Below are positions 12,160-23,081 of a stretch of DNA of 41,796 nt, piece by piece. The notes under the pieces are model-generated. The model ran no database searches. It worked only from the letters and a program-made list of their open reading frames with translations, and had not been told where the DNA came from. The position numbers and the translations under genes are program-made. The stretch is from Lenisia limosa (taxonomy: Eukaryota; Breviatea), in contig LPNZ01008575.1 in assembly GCA_001655205.1 (NCBI GenBank), forward strand, positions 1-41,796, in the 5' to 3' direction. Position 1 is the stretch's first letter. Each line of letters begins with the position of its first letter.

Positions 12160-15100
12160 CTACACCCATTCATTGACCGGCGTTGCGAAGGCAGAAACAA
12201 CTATCGGTCCCTCTGACAGACCATGTCCGCCGCCGGCAACAACCGACTCACTTCGTAATCCTGGGGGGGGGGAGTAAAATTGGAATTTATGAAACAAAAA
12301 AACCTAAATCAACTCTGTTGGTAGGTGAGTGATGGGGTTCAAGATTAACTCTGTTCGGTAATGTATTGAGAGATTTAACTGAACAAAGCGTCCACAACAT
12401 CACAGTCATTTATCTTCCATTATATTTAGCAATGAGAAATAAAAAATAGGGTAGAATCTGGTACATAGCTACCCATCTTTCCCTCCCCCCACGGAATTCC
12501 GAGTTTTGTTCCGGCTCAAGCGGTTCAGTGGCCACTTCCGTTTCCGGGCTTGGCGTCTGCAACAACATTATTCCTGGTGAGGAATATAGGTACTCAGATG
12601 ATATTCAAGGACACCCATATAATATTATATATCGATATGTATATTATATGATTTATTTAATCATATCATATATCACTATTTTATAAACAGATATGTAATA
12701 TGTCATATCGCATAGTACAATAGCATGTAATATATACAGATACAAGTATGTGTGCATGTTTGCGACAGTTGTTCCATGACACAACTCCCCCCACTCGAGT
12801 CACTTTTTTTGGAGTCATCAGTAACCTTCGGCTCCCAGATGTCGACATTCTCACGGCTGGCTTGGCCACTATGGGCCGTAGTAACGGGGTCAGAGTCACC
12901 GCAATCGGCATGGGGTTTAGAGGAGGTCTTTGGGATTCGTGTGCGGTGTGACGTAAGGCTCGGAACCACTGGGGGGGGGGGGTAANNNNNNNNNNNNNNN
13001 NNNNNNNNNNNNNNNNNNNNNNNNNNNNNNNNNNNNNNNNNNNNNNNNNNNNNNNNNNNNNNNNNNATTTAACTCAAAGAGCCAATTAAGAAAAGTAAAG
13101 AAAGGACAGAAATAGAGCTACAGTGAATTTCTCTCGCTGGATCCCAACAGTAAAGAAAGGACAGAAATAGAGCTACAGTGAATTTCTCTTGCTGGATCCC
13201 CCCCCCTCCACCTCAATCATATCCTCCTCAGAAGATGCTTGCATGAAGAATGGTGCTTGCTCCGTGTTAACCAGCTGGATCTGTGGGGGTGGTCAGTTGA
13301 TGTTGGTATGTGGAACGCAGTGGGTCATTGAAATACTGAAGAAACTACACAGGCGGATACTCAGAAAGACTGAGAAGATATACTACATGTAGTTTTGGTC
13401 CCACTCACAGAAAACACATTCTTCTTGTTGAACATTCCTGTAGACTCCACTTTCACCTGGAATGTTAGTTCAATCAGATAGAGGACAGCAAAAAAAGATA
13501 TATCTAGTTGTATATCATATACTAGTATATGTATTATATCATATATATTTTGTATAGCTATGTATAAAGAGTTCACTATCACATTGCATATCATATGATG
13601 TACAATAGATATACCCTCTCTTCCACTATCTGTTACAAGAAAGCACCACTCACCGTGAAATGAGCCATTGCAAAAGATCCGCAGAGCTTTTCCTCGCATC
13701 CTTTCTTGAGGAATAAGAGGAAGAATTGAGTGTGGCAAGTGAATGAAATTAAGAGACAGCCGGAAAAAAAAAATGAGACATGACGAAAGTTCAACAAACC
13801 ATTTTATAGTAACTCAGAATGCCGCGTTTTAGTTTAAACGTCCTCCACTTCCAACTCTTGATTTTCCTCCCTCTCTGAGCCATAAGATGTGGAAGAACAA
13901 TTGGGAGTATCCACGAAAAACAACAAGATTTGAATAATTTTACACTAACATGAGACTATGACAACAATCAATGGCAGCGATTCATGTTTGATGAAACAAA
14001 CCTTATGTAACATGCCTTCCTTGCTCTGATTTTCAGGGAGCTTAGCAGACCACTCTGCATGTGCTTTTGCTCGGCTTTTTTGAACCTCGGCTCGGTCCTG
14101 GTTTCTGTTACTCCATGGAACATCATCAAAAAGTCATGACAAGTTACAATCCCCATTTTGGAGCTGATGAGGCATCAACATGCAACCCTTCACCCACCCT
14201 TTCCTCAATTTCAAATTGAAGCTCCACCTCCCTGGCAAGATACCACCTCTATTGGCGTAACAAACAGAAATATAATGAAACAAAAGAACATGGCTGTTTT
14301 AGGATCCTTTATACTAATAGTATAAGATACAGTGACCGGGATAAGTCTTGACCGAATGGCGATATGATTTCCCAATGAAAATAGGTCATGACTTCCCGGT
14401 CAGTGTATAAGCTATTAAATTACTGTCTCCCAGTATTTTGCTTCAAATAAAAGAAAAATAAAATTATGCAATAATAAGAATGAGAGTGACAATAGATAAA
14501 TTAAGGGATTATACAACACCAAGATAAACACGACGCACCTGTCCCATGGAAGCAAGGACCGACGGACTCCGCTTCATCTCTGTCACTGCATCAGTAGGGT
14601 CTGATTCAGGGACTGGTGCAGCAATCTCAGCCCCATTTCCAGTGGTATCTTCGGTATTATCACCATCTTCCTCTTTCTCCTTCTGGTCTACTTCTTTCTT
14701 AGCATCTTCCTCTTCTTCATCAGCAACTTTATCCACCCCTTCAATACAGACATCTTTGTATACATCATTTCTTGCGCTTACTTCTTCTTCCTCTTCCTTA
14801 ATTATCTCCTCTTCAACTCTGTCAGGTTTTTCATGATTCGCCTCTTCCTCTTCCTCGATTTCTTTATTCTCTTTTTCTTCCTCTTCTTGAACACCTTTTT
14901 TTTTCTCATTTTTTTCTTTTTTCTTAATTCCATCTTCTTCAACCTTTTCTTCTTTCTTCATTTGACCTTCTTCGTCTTCTTTCTTCATTCCATCTTCTTC
15001 AACCTTTTCTTTATCTTTCCTTATTTCAACTTCTTTCCACACTTCTTCATTATCTTCGTTGCCTGTCCTTTCCTTCTTCTCTTTCTCCATTTTTTCTACC

Positions 15101-18100
15101 TCCTGATTTGTGGCAATTGCAACAGCGGCAACACCAGCTACTGCTCCCCCAACAAGTGCTGCAGCCACTAATACCTCTTGGCCATCTTCCTTGTCTTCAT
15201 CACACTTTTCATTCTCCAGCTCTTTCTCTTCCTCTTCTTTCAGTTCTCCTGTTTTCTCTTCTTCATTTCCTTCTCCCTCTCCTTCATTTACTTCTCTCTC
15301 TTCTTCTTCCATTTTTACAAATCTTTCTTCCTCCTTTTCTTCCTTCGATCCAGCTCCCTCTTTATTTTCTTCTTCTCTATTCTCATCCTTTGTTTCTTCA
15401 ATTTCTTCGACCTTCTCTTCTTCCTCATTCTCTTTCAAATCTTCTTCCATCCTCTCTTCTTCCTCATTCTCTTTCGAATATTCTTCGACCTTCTCTTCAA
15501 AAACGTTTTCACTGTCAAACATTCTACCGTTTTCCTCCACAATACCCTTTTCTTCCCTTTTCAGCTCGTCTGCTTCCACTTCACTCACGCCTTTCACTTC
15601 CCCATTCTCTTGTTCATATAGTATCTTCTTTTCAACTTGTATCTCCGCATCTGAACTAATTTCGACATTATCTCCCATCTCCTCTTCTTCTTCCTTCAAT
15701 TCCTCACCAATCTCCTCCTCTTCTTCCTTCAATTCCTCTCTCACATTCTCTTCCACTTCCACTTCCTCCTCTGCTGAAGGCAAATACTCTGCTTCTTTCT
15801 GCATTTCGTTTCTATCATTTTCTTCCTCTTTCACTCTTTTATTATCCATCACTTTTTTATTGAGCATTTCTTTCACAATGACAACATCTTGAACTGGTTC
15901 TTCTTCAACTACTTTCTGTTCATTCTTCTCTCCTTCTTCAAAATTCATTTCTTCATCGCCCATCTCTTCTCCTTTCTCTTCTTTAACACTCATGGGTACA
16001 TCATCCTTGTCTTTTTCAACACTCATCTCTATCTTGCTCTTCTCTTCAACATTCATCTCTTCTTCTTCAACACTAATCTCTTCAGCGCTCTCTTCTTCTT
16101 CACTCATTTTTTGATCATTCTCTTCAGTCTTCTCTTCAACATTCATCCCTTCCTTACTCTTCTCGACAACATTCATCTCTTCTTCATCCTTCTCTTGTTC
16201 AGCCTTCTCTTCTACTTCAACTTTCATTTCTTCTTCTCCAACACTCATTTCTTCATCCTTCTCTTCTTCACTCATTTCTTCATCCTTACCTTCCTTTTCA
16301 ACATTCATTTCTTGTTCACAATTAATTTCATCACCCTTCCCTTCTTCTTTCACACTTATTTCTTCACCCTTCTCTTCTTCTTTAACACTTATTTCTTCAC
16401 CCTTCTCTTCTTTAACACTTATTTCTTCACCCTTCTCTTCAACACTTATTTCTTCACCCTTCTCTNNNNNNNNNNCTTCTTCTTTAACACTTATTTCTTC
16501 ACCCTTCTCTTCTTCTTTAACACTTATTTCTTCACCCTTCTCTTCAACACTTATTTCTTCACCCTTCTCTTCTTCTTTAACACTTATTTCATCACCCTTC
16601 TCTTCTTCTGTAACTCTTATTTCTTCACCCTTCTTTTCTTCTTTAACACTTATTTCATCATCCTTCTCTTCATCCTTCTCTTCTTCTTCCTTCTCTTCCT
16701 CACCATTCATCTCTTCTTCAACACTCATTTTGTGATCCTTCTCTTCAACCCTATTTTCTTCAACATTAATCCCTTCCTTACTCCTGTCATCAACATTCAT
16801 CTCTTCTTCATCCTTCTCTTGTTCAGCCTTTCCTTCTTCAACATTCATTTCTTCATCCTTCTCTTCTTCCTTCTCTTCTTCTTCAACACTAATCTCTTCA
16901 TCCTTCTCTTTTTCTTTAAAACTCATTTCTTCATCCTTCTCTTCAGCCTTCTCTTCTTCTTCAACTTTCATTCCTTCCTTCTCTTCTTCAACATTCATCT
17001 CTTCTTCATCCTTCTCTTCTTCAGTTTTCCCTTCTTCAACACTAATTTCTTCATCCTTCTCTTCTTCTTCAACATTCATCTCTTCTTCATCCTTCGCTTG
17101 TTCATCCTTCTCTTCTTCAACATTGACCTCTTCTTCCCGGTCTTCTATTTCAGCATTCAATTCTTCTTCTATTTCAACTTTCAATTCTTCATCCTTCTCA
17201 GCAACCTCGTCCAAGCTCATTGACACATTTTGACGTGGTGTCGGGGCAACAATCTCGGGCCCATCATCTGGGCTCACACTGGTGCTGTCTGTCTCAATGT
17301 CATCCCCAAACTCCAGTTTGCGAGCGACTGAGGACTCGGGCGCAGGCGTTATGTCACGAGAAACTAAAGGGTTAAAATGAAAGCAGACATCGCATATTTG
17401 GGGCGAGGTAGAGACAAGGTTTAGACAACATTTATAATGGATGGCAATAACGAGAAGCAGAAATATAATGATACTTTGTATCCTCAAGTACACAAAAAGT
17501 AGTTTATATTTCATTTTGCATTGTCTTCATAAAAAGTATTTGCTCTAATGTTTGTTTTACATCTTGAATCAATTTTCTGAAAAGAAAAAAAAAACCTTCA
17601 TAGCAAGAACCACAAACCAGCAGGTGCGTAGTTAGGACTTGGCGTTTCGTATAACCCTGGGTTCATAGCTGGTGAAAGATGCTGCAGATGGGGAGAGCCC
17701 TGAAGGGTAAACAACAACAAGGTTCGAATCTGAGACACTGTTTTACAACTTATGTGATACCATGCTATTATGCCTAGATTGAACTCACCACATAGTTCCT
17801 TTGAGGGGATGGTGCAGGGGATTTCGACTGAAATTTGGAGAGAGCAGAAGCCAACGCGGCAGCAGAGCTAGCATTGACAGAAAAACGCTGCCTTGTAGCC
17901 TAAGAATGGATAAGAGCATTATCTTGAACATATCTGTTCAAACAACCCACGCCTCCTTTTTACATTTTTCTCCATTTGCTCAGCTTTGACCTCCAGTTGG
18001 CGTATTCGTTCCTGAGTAGCTTCGTCATCCTAGACTATGAGGACAGTATCTCAATAGATACAAGAAATTAGCTTAATTAAGCTCTTGATCACACATCTTC

Positions 18101-21100
18101 GCTCCCACTCTTTTCCGAGCCTCCTCAGCCGTTTTGAGACGCTCCAGAAGATCTTCCTTCTCCCTCCTCTCTCGCATGGCCGATTCCTCAGCTTCTGCAC
18201 AGAGTAAAATATGTATGGTAGACTAATGAGACAAATCATATTTACCCTCTAATATCATATACTTTACAATAATCTCATATATCGGAAGCTGGCATATGTA
18301 ATGGCACTATCATATGTCAGCAGCATATAATGATACCCCTTATCTGGTACTCTTGGATATGCTGGTTGCTTCATTCTAAATTCCTTGTCCTGCTCCTTCA
18401 GAAATCCTCAGCTCTTTCTCCATCCAACAAACCTTGAAGTCTGCTGTGGAAAATATCTTCAGCTTTCTTTTTCTCATGAAGCAGCTCCTTATAAACCTGC
18501 GGTCATATGAGTCAGATTAGTAGTGGAAAGCAGTGAGATAAATACAGGATTTCTACCCCCCCCCCCACCTCTTGGCTTTTCAAGATCTGCTCTTCCTGTT
18601 CCATAATCATATCCTCACGTTCCAGAGCAAAAGCGTTTTGGGCCTTTTGCAGCTGAGTTTTCATGTTCTGAACCTGACAAGAGGTCAGAAAAGGAAGGAT
18701 TAAGAGGAGTGACATGGATATATATTTCCCTTGAATGATAATAACTTGTGTAGGTTTCTCAACTATTCTCCAAGCAAAACCGTGAGCTTTTCAAACCTCT
18801 TCGGAAGATGCGCCTCCGGCTCTTGTCTCCGCCAAAAGCTTCTCGTGCTCCTGGGTTGTAAGTGATACTTGGAACACTTGACTAGCACTACTATTCATGT
18901 TTCATGAACAAATACAAAAAAATAATAGAGTGAACTAACCAATTTGAGAGAACTCAACTCAGACATGTGTTTCTCTTTCATTCCCTTCATTTCCTTGAAA
19001 ATTAATGAAAACAAAAATAAACAAATAACAACAATAACAAGGACACAATATCTAACAATAGTGAAGATATCATATCTTAATGCTCAGTTTACCTCCTGAA
19101 GTTCATGGATGACGCGCTTGTTGGGGTCAATGTTGACCTTGACCTTGTTTTTAATTCGTTTGGCATTATCAGCAAATCTAAAGAGATGAGCACAAAAAAT
19201 CATTATTAAATAATTTTGTCTTTTGAAATTACCCTCCACCAACCTCAAAGTGCTCAGAGTTTCCTCATAGGACTTTTCCGCAGGGGAAACCGCAGCAACC
19301 TACACAGTAACTATTGAACCCCATTTTGACTAGGATTAATGGGAGGTTGTTCATTCCGGCTGATTATAATAGCAGAGCACCTGTTAATACACTCTTGAAA
19401 AGCCCCCATCCTACCATCACTGTCTTGGAGTTTCCGCCAAGTGAATTCTTCAAAAGACTAAAGCAGTAACTCTCGACAAAAAGGAAAGCACTTTCCATTT
19501 GAATCTCACATACAGAAGGGACAAAAAGTGGATATGCCATAAGTAGCGTGTATGGGAAATGAGTAGCCTCACATACTGGGTCAGAACAGAGTTGCGATAG
19601 GGTACATGTTTGACTTCCTTCCCCGAAGCCTTGTCAGCCAAGGCGGCAATGACCTGAGCGAGGGACGATAGAGATTTGTTGATCATGGCGCCTGGAGTAA
19701 CTTTATTAACCAATTGTTATTGTTGGGTGTTATTAATGACAAAAAGGGTAATCTCCTGCTCCCTCAGCAAAAACCGCAACCGAAAAGAAACACCTCTCTC
19801 AGCTATGTATGATAACACAACAGCCCACCTTCTTTGAGCCTCTGTCCGGTTGTGCCGGCAGTGGAGCTGCGTTCAGAGCCTGCCAAGTCCACAAGATTGA
19901 TTTGGGCCGATCTAAGTTCATTATAATCATGTTTGGTAAATGAATATTGCTGTGACTGAGCAAGCTTCCCCTGTTCAATCCAACCTATTGACAGCTGAGA
20001 GCTTCTTCCGGTCTATACTTGTTTGCGATACGTTGAGCGTGAACACCACGTGCGACCTCGAAGATACGTCATTGAGATTGGTTGCTGAGAAAGGTGAAAA
20101 CAAACATGCACAAGGAGGTGATTTAAAATAGAGGTATAACTGGAGACTCAAAACAAAGCTACCAGTTAACTCATCAAATATCACAATAAATCACCCCCGT
20201 ACACGCAACAACACGATGGCTTGTTCCTGAATCTAGAATGTCCTTTACGTGGGCGTAGGTTGTGACGGGGGAACTGAGGGGTGAAAAAGAAAGAGTAGCA
20301 TAATGTCAATGCAACATCAAACACTCTTACTTCGATAAACCGTCAACAAAAGGCCCTCTGCGCGGGTCTTCGCGGATCCGTAAACTAGCCTGGAATATCA
20401 TATCATATCGGTTGCTTTACAAAAGCAAAAGAAGCTTTATATAAAATTTTAGAAATTAAACGCCGGATAAAGAGTTATCACCCGGAAGTCCAACTGATTT
20501 TCAGGATCAGTAGGTTACTTGTGTTTTGGGAACAGTTATGGTGACAGGAAAATACACCATTTGTATTGCAAAATAAAGGAAACACCTTTTTCCAACTCGC
20601 CCCTGCAATAGAAATAACAAGCGAGGTGTGGTTTCGCGGTGGCAAAGGGATCACATTATCAAACCTTTTCATTTGAAGGAGGCAAAAGAAGGTCCTTGAT
20701 GTTCTCCATATAGATTTCAAGGTACCTGCATCCATTGTCAATAAAAATGGAATAGAAAAAAGAAACTATCTAGTCTCTTGCGACTCCCTAGTCAACTTGA
20801 TGCGTTTTCATGTTATTTCAATAAGTAATGTGACTTTACCAGCTTACGTAGCGGTGATGGTGGTTTTGTAGTTTTGGTCTCCGCCTTCCTCCAATTTAGC
20901 CAGTAATGATTCCACCACCCGCGGCACAAGACCCTTGAAATTGAGAGGAGTGTATTTGTAAAAACAAAACAGAAAATATTGAAGATACATTCAATTGTGA
21001 ATGTTTAAACAATGATGTGAAGCGAACCTTTTCTTTGGGGTCCGTCTCAGAACCTAGGATGGAGTAACTCTTCCCAGAACCTGATTGGCCTAGAAGAAGG

Positions 21101-22243
21101 TAAAGAGAGATGTTATGATGGGGTTGGGTATAATCAGAGTACATCAAAACCTGTTCAAAAGCAGAAGAGCACCGTCAAAAAATAGCAACATAAAGAAGAG
21201 CAAGCACACCATAAGCGAAGATGGTGCCATTGAAGCCTTCGAGTGCGTTTGTCACGATAAACTGGCCGAGATCATTGAATACATCCTCTTGAGAGACTAA
21301 ATAGTCAGAATATTCCATACTTCCTTCGCAAAACACCCTTTGCAAATATCTTATCAAACAAATGAGTCAGAAACCGAAGGTACACAACAATCCCGCACAA
21401 ATATAACTGCGTGAACACTTGGTGAACAATGGGTAGAACTAATATAAGATGCTGTCATACACAACCATGACAAGAGTGAGACAAAGGCAGCAAGCGTGTT
21501 GTCTTGAAAAGAGAATCAAGGTTGAGGTGAAAATCAATAAGGATTTCAGTACTCAATTGAACAACTCCCTCACACAAACACTCATCTATTCACCATATCT
21601 AACACCGCCCACTATAGCACTCATCTCGAGGATCCATTGAATCGTAGACAAAGTCGTAGGAAAACGCCCGTCTAGAAGGGTGTTTTAGTTATAGGGAGAA
21701 TGAGCAGCTCAACCTATTACAATTCATATTGAGTGCAACAAAAGGACAAGTTAAAACAATCATCTGTGGCAAAAGTAACACCAAAAGGACAAGTTAAAAC
21801 AAGCATCTGTGGCAAAAGTAACAAAAAGGACAAGTTAAAACAATCATCTGTGGACAAAGTAACAAAAAGGACAAGTTAAAACAATCACCTGTGGCAAAAG
21901 TAAGACTATCATCCAATTCTGGTAGCACAGTGAGTATAATATCCATAGATGTAGTACTTATTGCATTTGAACTAGAACATGACATATTTATGAAATAAGA
22001 GCGTTACTCTCCATATTTCTGAAAAGCAAACAACTCAGTGAAATAGCTTTAATGAAACAATGGTAAAACCCTCCCCAAACAGAACAGCCTGGTTCTTGTG
22101 TTGTTGTCTTATGGAAGTCTCCCTCACCTTGGCTTTGTTGTTTCGCCGCCACCCATGATGATCTGTTCCTCATTGCACTCCACAACCTTCAGCTCATTCT
22201 GCTTGATTTCGCGAGGAAGAAAGGGCCGTACCCGAATGGCAAC
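12160..22243 (-). CDS. Kinesin (kinesin-3-like motor) with Glu-rich stalk insert and C-terminal PH domain
   Basis: This is a plus-end-type microtubule motor by family. The first clear exon is 22243-22128 (VAIRVRPFLPREI); a short upstream exon with the ATG is not located. Motor exons follow: 21671-21621, 21319-21210, 21089-21028, 20933-20848, 20725-20665, then pieces to about 19130. Motifs: P-loop GQSGSGKS, switch I NDVSSRSH, switch II DLAGSERSS, then INKSLSSLAQVIAAL, VPYRNSVLTQ and LRFADNAKRIKNKVKVN. The exchange INIDPNKRVIHEL and the QEDVFNDLG segment resemble kinesin-3. The coiled-coil stalk occupies exons from 19000 to about 17800 (VQNMKTQLQKAQNAFALERE). Then come a 2825-nt acidic exon, a linker (NQDRAEVQKSRAKAHAEW), a PH domain and a Thr/Pro/Glu tail ending NEWV at 12160. 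I see no FHA domain. A PH domain is known at the tail of UNC-104/KIF1 motors, where it binds membrane lipid; cargo here is inferred only. Confidence 0.9.
12261..12320 (-). mobile_element. Introner-like 3' module ending the last kinesin intron
   Basis: The minus strand reads TTTTTTTGTTTCATAAATT, CCAATTTTACT, ten C and AG, then the final kinesin exon (12260-12160). The same string precedes acceptors at 26526 and 35838 in unrelated genes. The intron (12492-12261) starts GTGGGGGGAGGG, so its two ends are G-rich and C-rich. Phase across it is consistent (C|GA, Arg). Confidence 0.8.
12612..12725. repeat. AT-rich ATATCATAT-type low-complexity tract
   Basis: Overlapping short palindromes of ATAT, CATATG and TATCATAT fill this kinesin intron. 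Similar tracts occur near 13500-13600, 18240-18330, 23320-23390, 35370-35420, 36180-36300, 39730-39870 and 40975-41100, mostly in introns or spacers. Confidence 0.7.
12951..13874 (-). other. PH domain of the kinesin, five exons
   Basis: Exons 13874-13800, 13704-13654, 13456-13409, 13280-13212 and 12968 onward all join in phase 0. They read RGRKIKSWKWRTFKLKRG with ILSYYKM, then CGSFAMAHFT, VKVESTGMFNKKNVFS, IQLVNTEQAPFFMQASSEED and WFRALRHTAHES. This is the PH pattern: basic K..KSWK.R.F.L strand, YYK, and a final helix with W at WFRALR. The Lys/Arg-rich first strands suit phosphoinositide binding, which is an inference. An assembly gap (12986-13066) lies in the intron before the last exon. Confidence 0.85.
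12969..13211 (-). other. Kinesin intron with G-run donor end and C-run acceptor end
   Basis: The donor reads GTGGA followed by nine G (13211-13198). The acceptor reads TTA, twelve C and AG (12985-12969). Eighty-one N fill part of the interior. It contains a direct duplication of about 54 bp (13094-13147 and 13148-13201; TAAAGAAAGGACAGAAATAG in both copies). G-run to C-run pairing would bring the splice sites together. Confidence 0.75.
14330..14405. mobile_element. Palindromic MITE-like element, copy 2 (kinesin intron)
   Basis: The left arm is CAGTGACCGGGATAAGTCTT then GACCGAA. The right arm is AGGTCATGACTTCCCGGTCA then GTG. The centre reads TGATTTCCCAATGAAAA, shared with the copy at 36302. 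It lies inside the intron after the acidic exon, so it must be tolerated by splicing. Confidence 0.8.
14539..17363 (-). other. Giant acidic exon of the kinesin (941 codons)
   Basis: This is one uninterrupted coding exon, about 20 times the usual exon length here. It joins in phase to the exon ending YAPA upstream and to the RWYLAREVELQFEIEERV exon downstream. It encodes almost only Glu, Lys, Asp, Val, Met and Ser, with repeats such as KGEEISVKEEE and DEEMNVEEE. A small hydrophobic Ala/Val patch (ALVGGAVAGVAAVAIATN) interrupts it. Its ends are ordinary (SRDITPAPESSVARKLEF; ESDPTDAVTEMKRSPSVLAS). A 10-N gap sits in the repeats at 16466-16475, so the true repeat number is unknown. A long charged stalk or disordered spacer is likely. 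Confidence 0.85.
18556..18568 (-). repeat. G-run directly after a kinesin splice donor
   Basis: The exon ending ILKSQE stops at 18569 and the intron begins GT followed by eleven G. Its acceptor (ACCGCAG) is ordinary, so this intron has the G-run end without the C-run end. Confidence 0.8.
21738..21905. repeat. Four tandem ~42-bp repeats in a kinesin intron
   Basis: Four near-identical copies of AAAGGACAAGTTAAAACAAT followed by CATCTGTGGCAAAAGTAAC lie in the intron between the first two motor exons found. The short minus-strand open frame across it is repeat read-through. Confidence 0.9.
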
Positions 22244-23081
22244 CTTGAGTCAGTAAATGTTTAAAAGGACTTAATAGTGCGCATTGCTTCTACTCATAGA
22301 TGTCAAGGTTTAATGACTACATTTGGTAACAGACAACGGCAGTATCGTTAAACACCCTCTTCAGGCTTCATGTAATATGAAAAACAAGGAGTGGTAATTT
22401 ATATGAGATTAATGTCCCCTTCCGTCCCTCAAAGCCCCAAGGAGTAGACAGTCAATGGACACAGAGCCAGAAGTCAAAATGGCATTAGAAACCAATCAGT
22501 GATAGCGTTCCGAAGTTAATCCTCATGACAAATTGAGTTCACATTTCTTGGTACACCCATTTGTGAATGAATTATCACTAAATGGCTGTCCAAAGCTCAC
22601 ATTCTTTGACATATCCTAACATTTCCAGATTTGCCACAAAACATGTACACTGAAGAACTGGAGAAAGGGAGAAAGCTCTCCAACATTCCCTTTCCCTTTT
22701 TACCTTCAAACTTTCCGATGACATGGTCCTGTCTCCCTGTCGTCTCAGATAACTTTCAGATAGTGATTCACATGTTCAGAAGAGTGGACAGAAGCTTCAT
22801 TTAGTGGGTACAACCTTGACAGCGAAGGATGCCGTCAGTGGTTGGGCAACGATGTGTTTTTACCTTCCTCTCTGTTTTATTATATGCTGATACTACTTGT
22901 GCTTTTACAAACAAAAGAGGGGATGGAAAAGGCAAGGAAAAGGAGCTCTGAAGTTATCTAGTTTGTTCTTAATTTCGTGACCCCAGTAATAATTAAAACA
23001 AAAACACTTCCCTGGCCTCTTTTCTCACCCGTCTCTTTGTCTGTTCTGCTACAGTTAATTAAAGTATCATTGTTGGCGCAG
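22244..23081. other. Divergent spacer between kinesin and the sushi-like gene
   Basis: This should hold the kinesin 5' exon and both promoters. An ATG at about 22304 on the minus strand (MSRSNA) could begin the kinesin, but I cannot fix its donor. I see nothing else assignable. Confidence 0.4.

Noticed and set aside
12971-12982. G-runs as pure sequencing or assembly artefacts
   Set aside because: Several lie exactly between shared element sequence and an in-frame exon, with AG retained, in different genes; artefacts would not respect splice sites. Exact run lengths remain doubtful.
15110-15892. Plus-strand Ser-rich 260-codon open frame
   Set aside because: Another antisense frame of the same acidic exon, with no splice or start context.
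15889-17223. Plus-strand 444-codon open frame rich in Phe/Leu/Asn
   Set aside because: It is the antisense shadow of the GAA/GAG-rich kinesin exon; the minus-strand reading is spliced in phase to motor and PH exons.
20586-20602. Possible 17-nt kinesin exon (GRVGK)
   Set aside because: Its phase does not fit the following exon that encodes SLRIREDPRRGPFVDGL.
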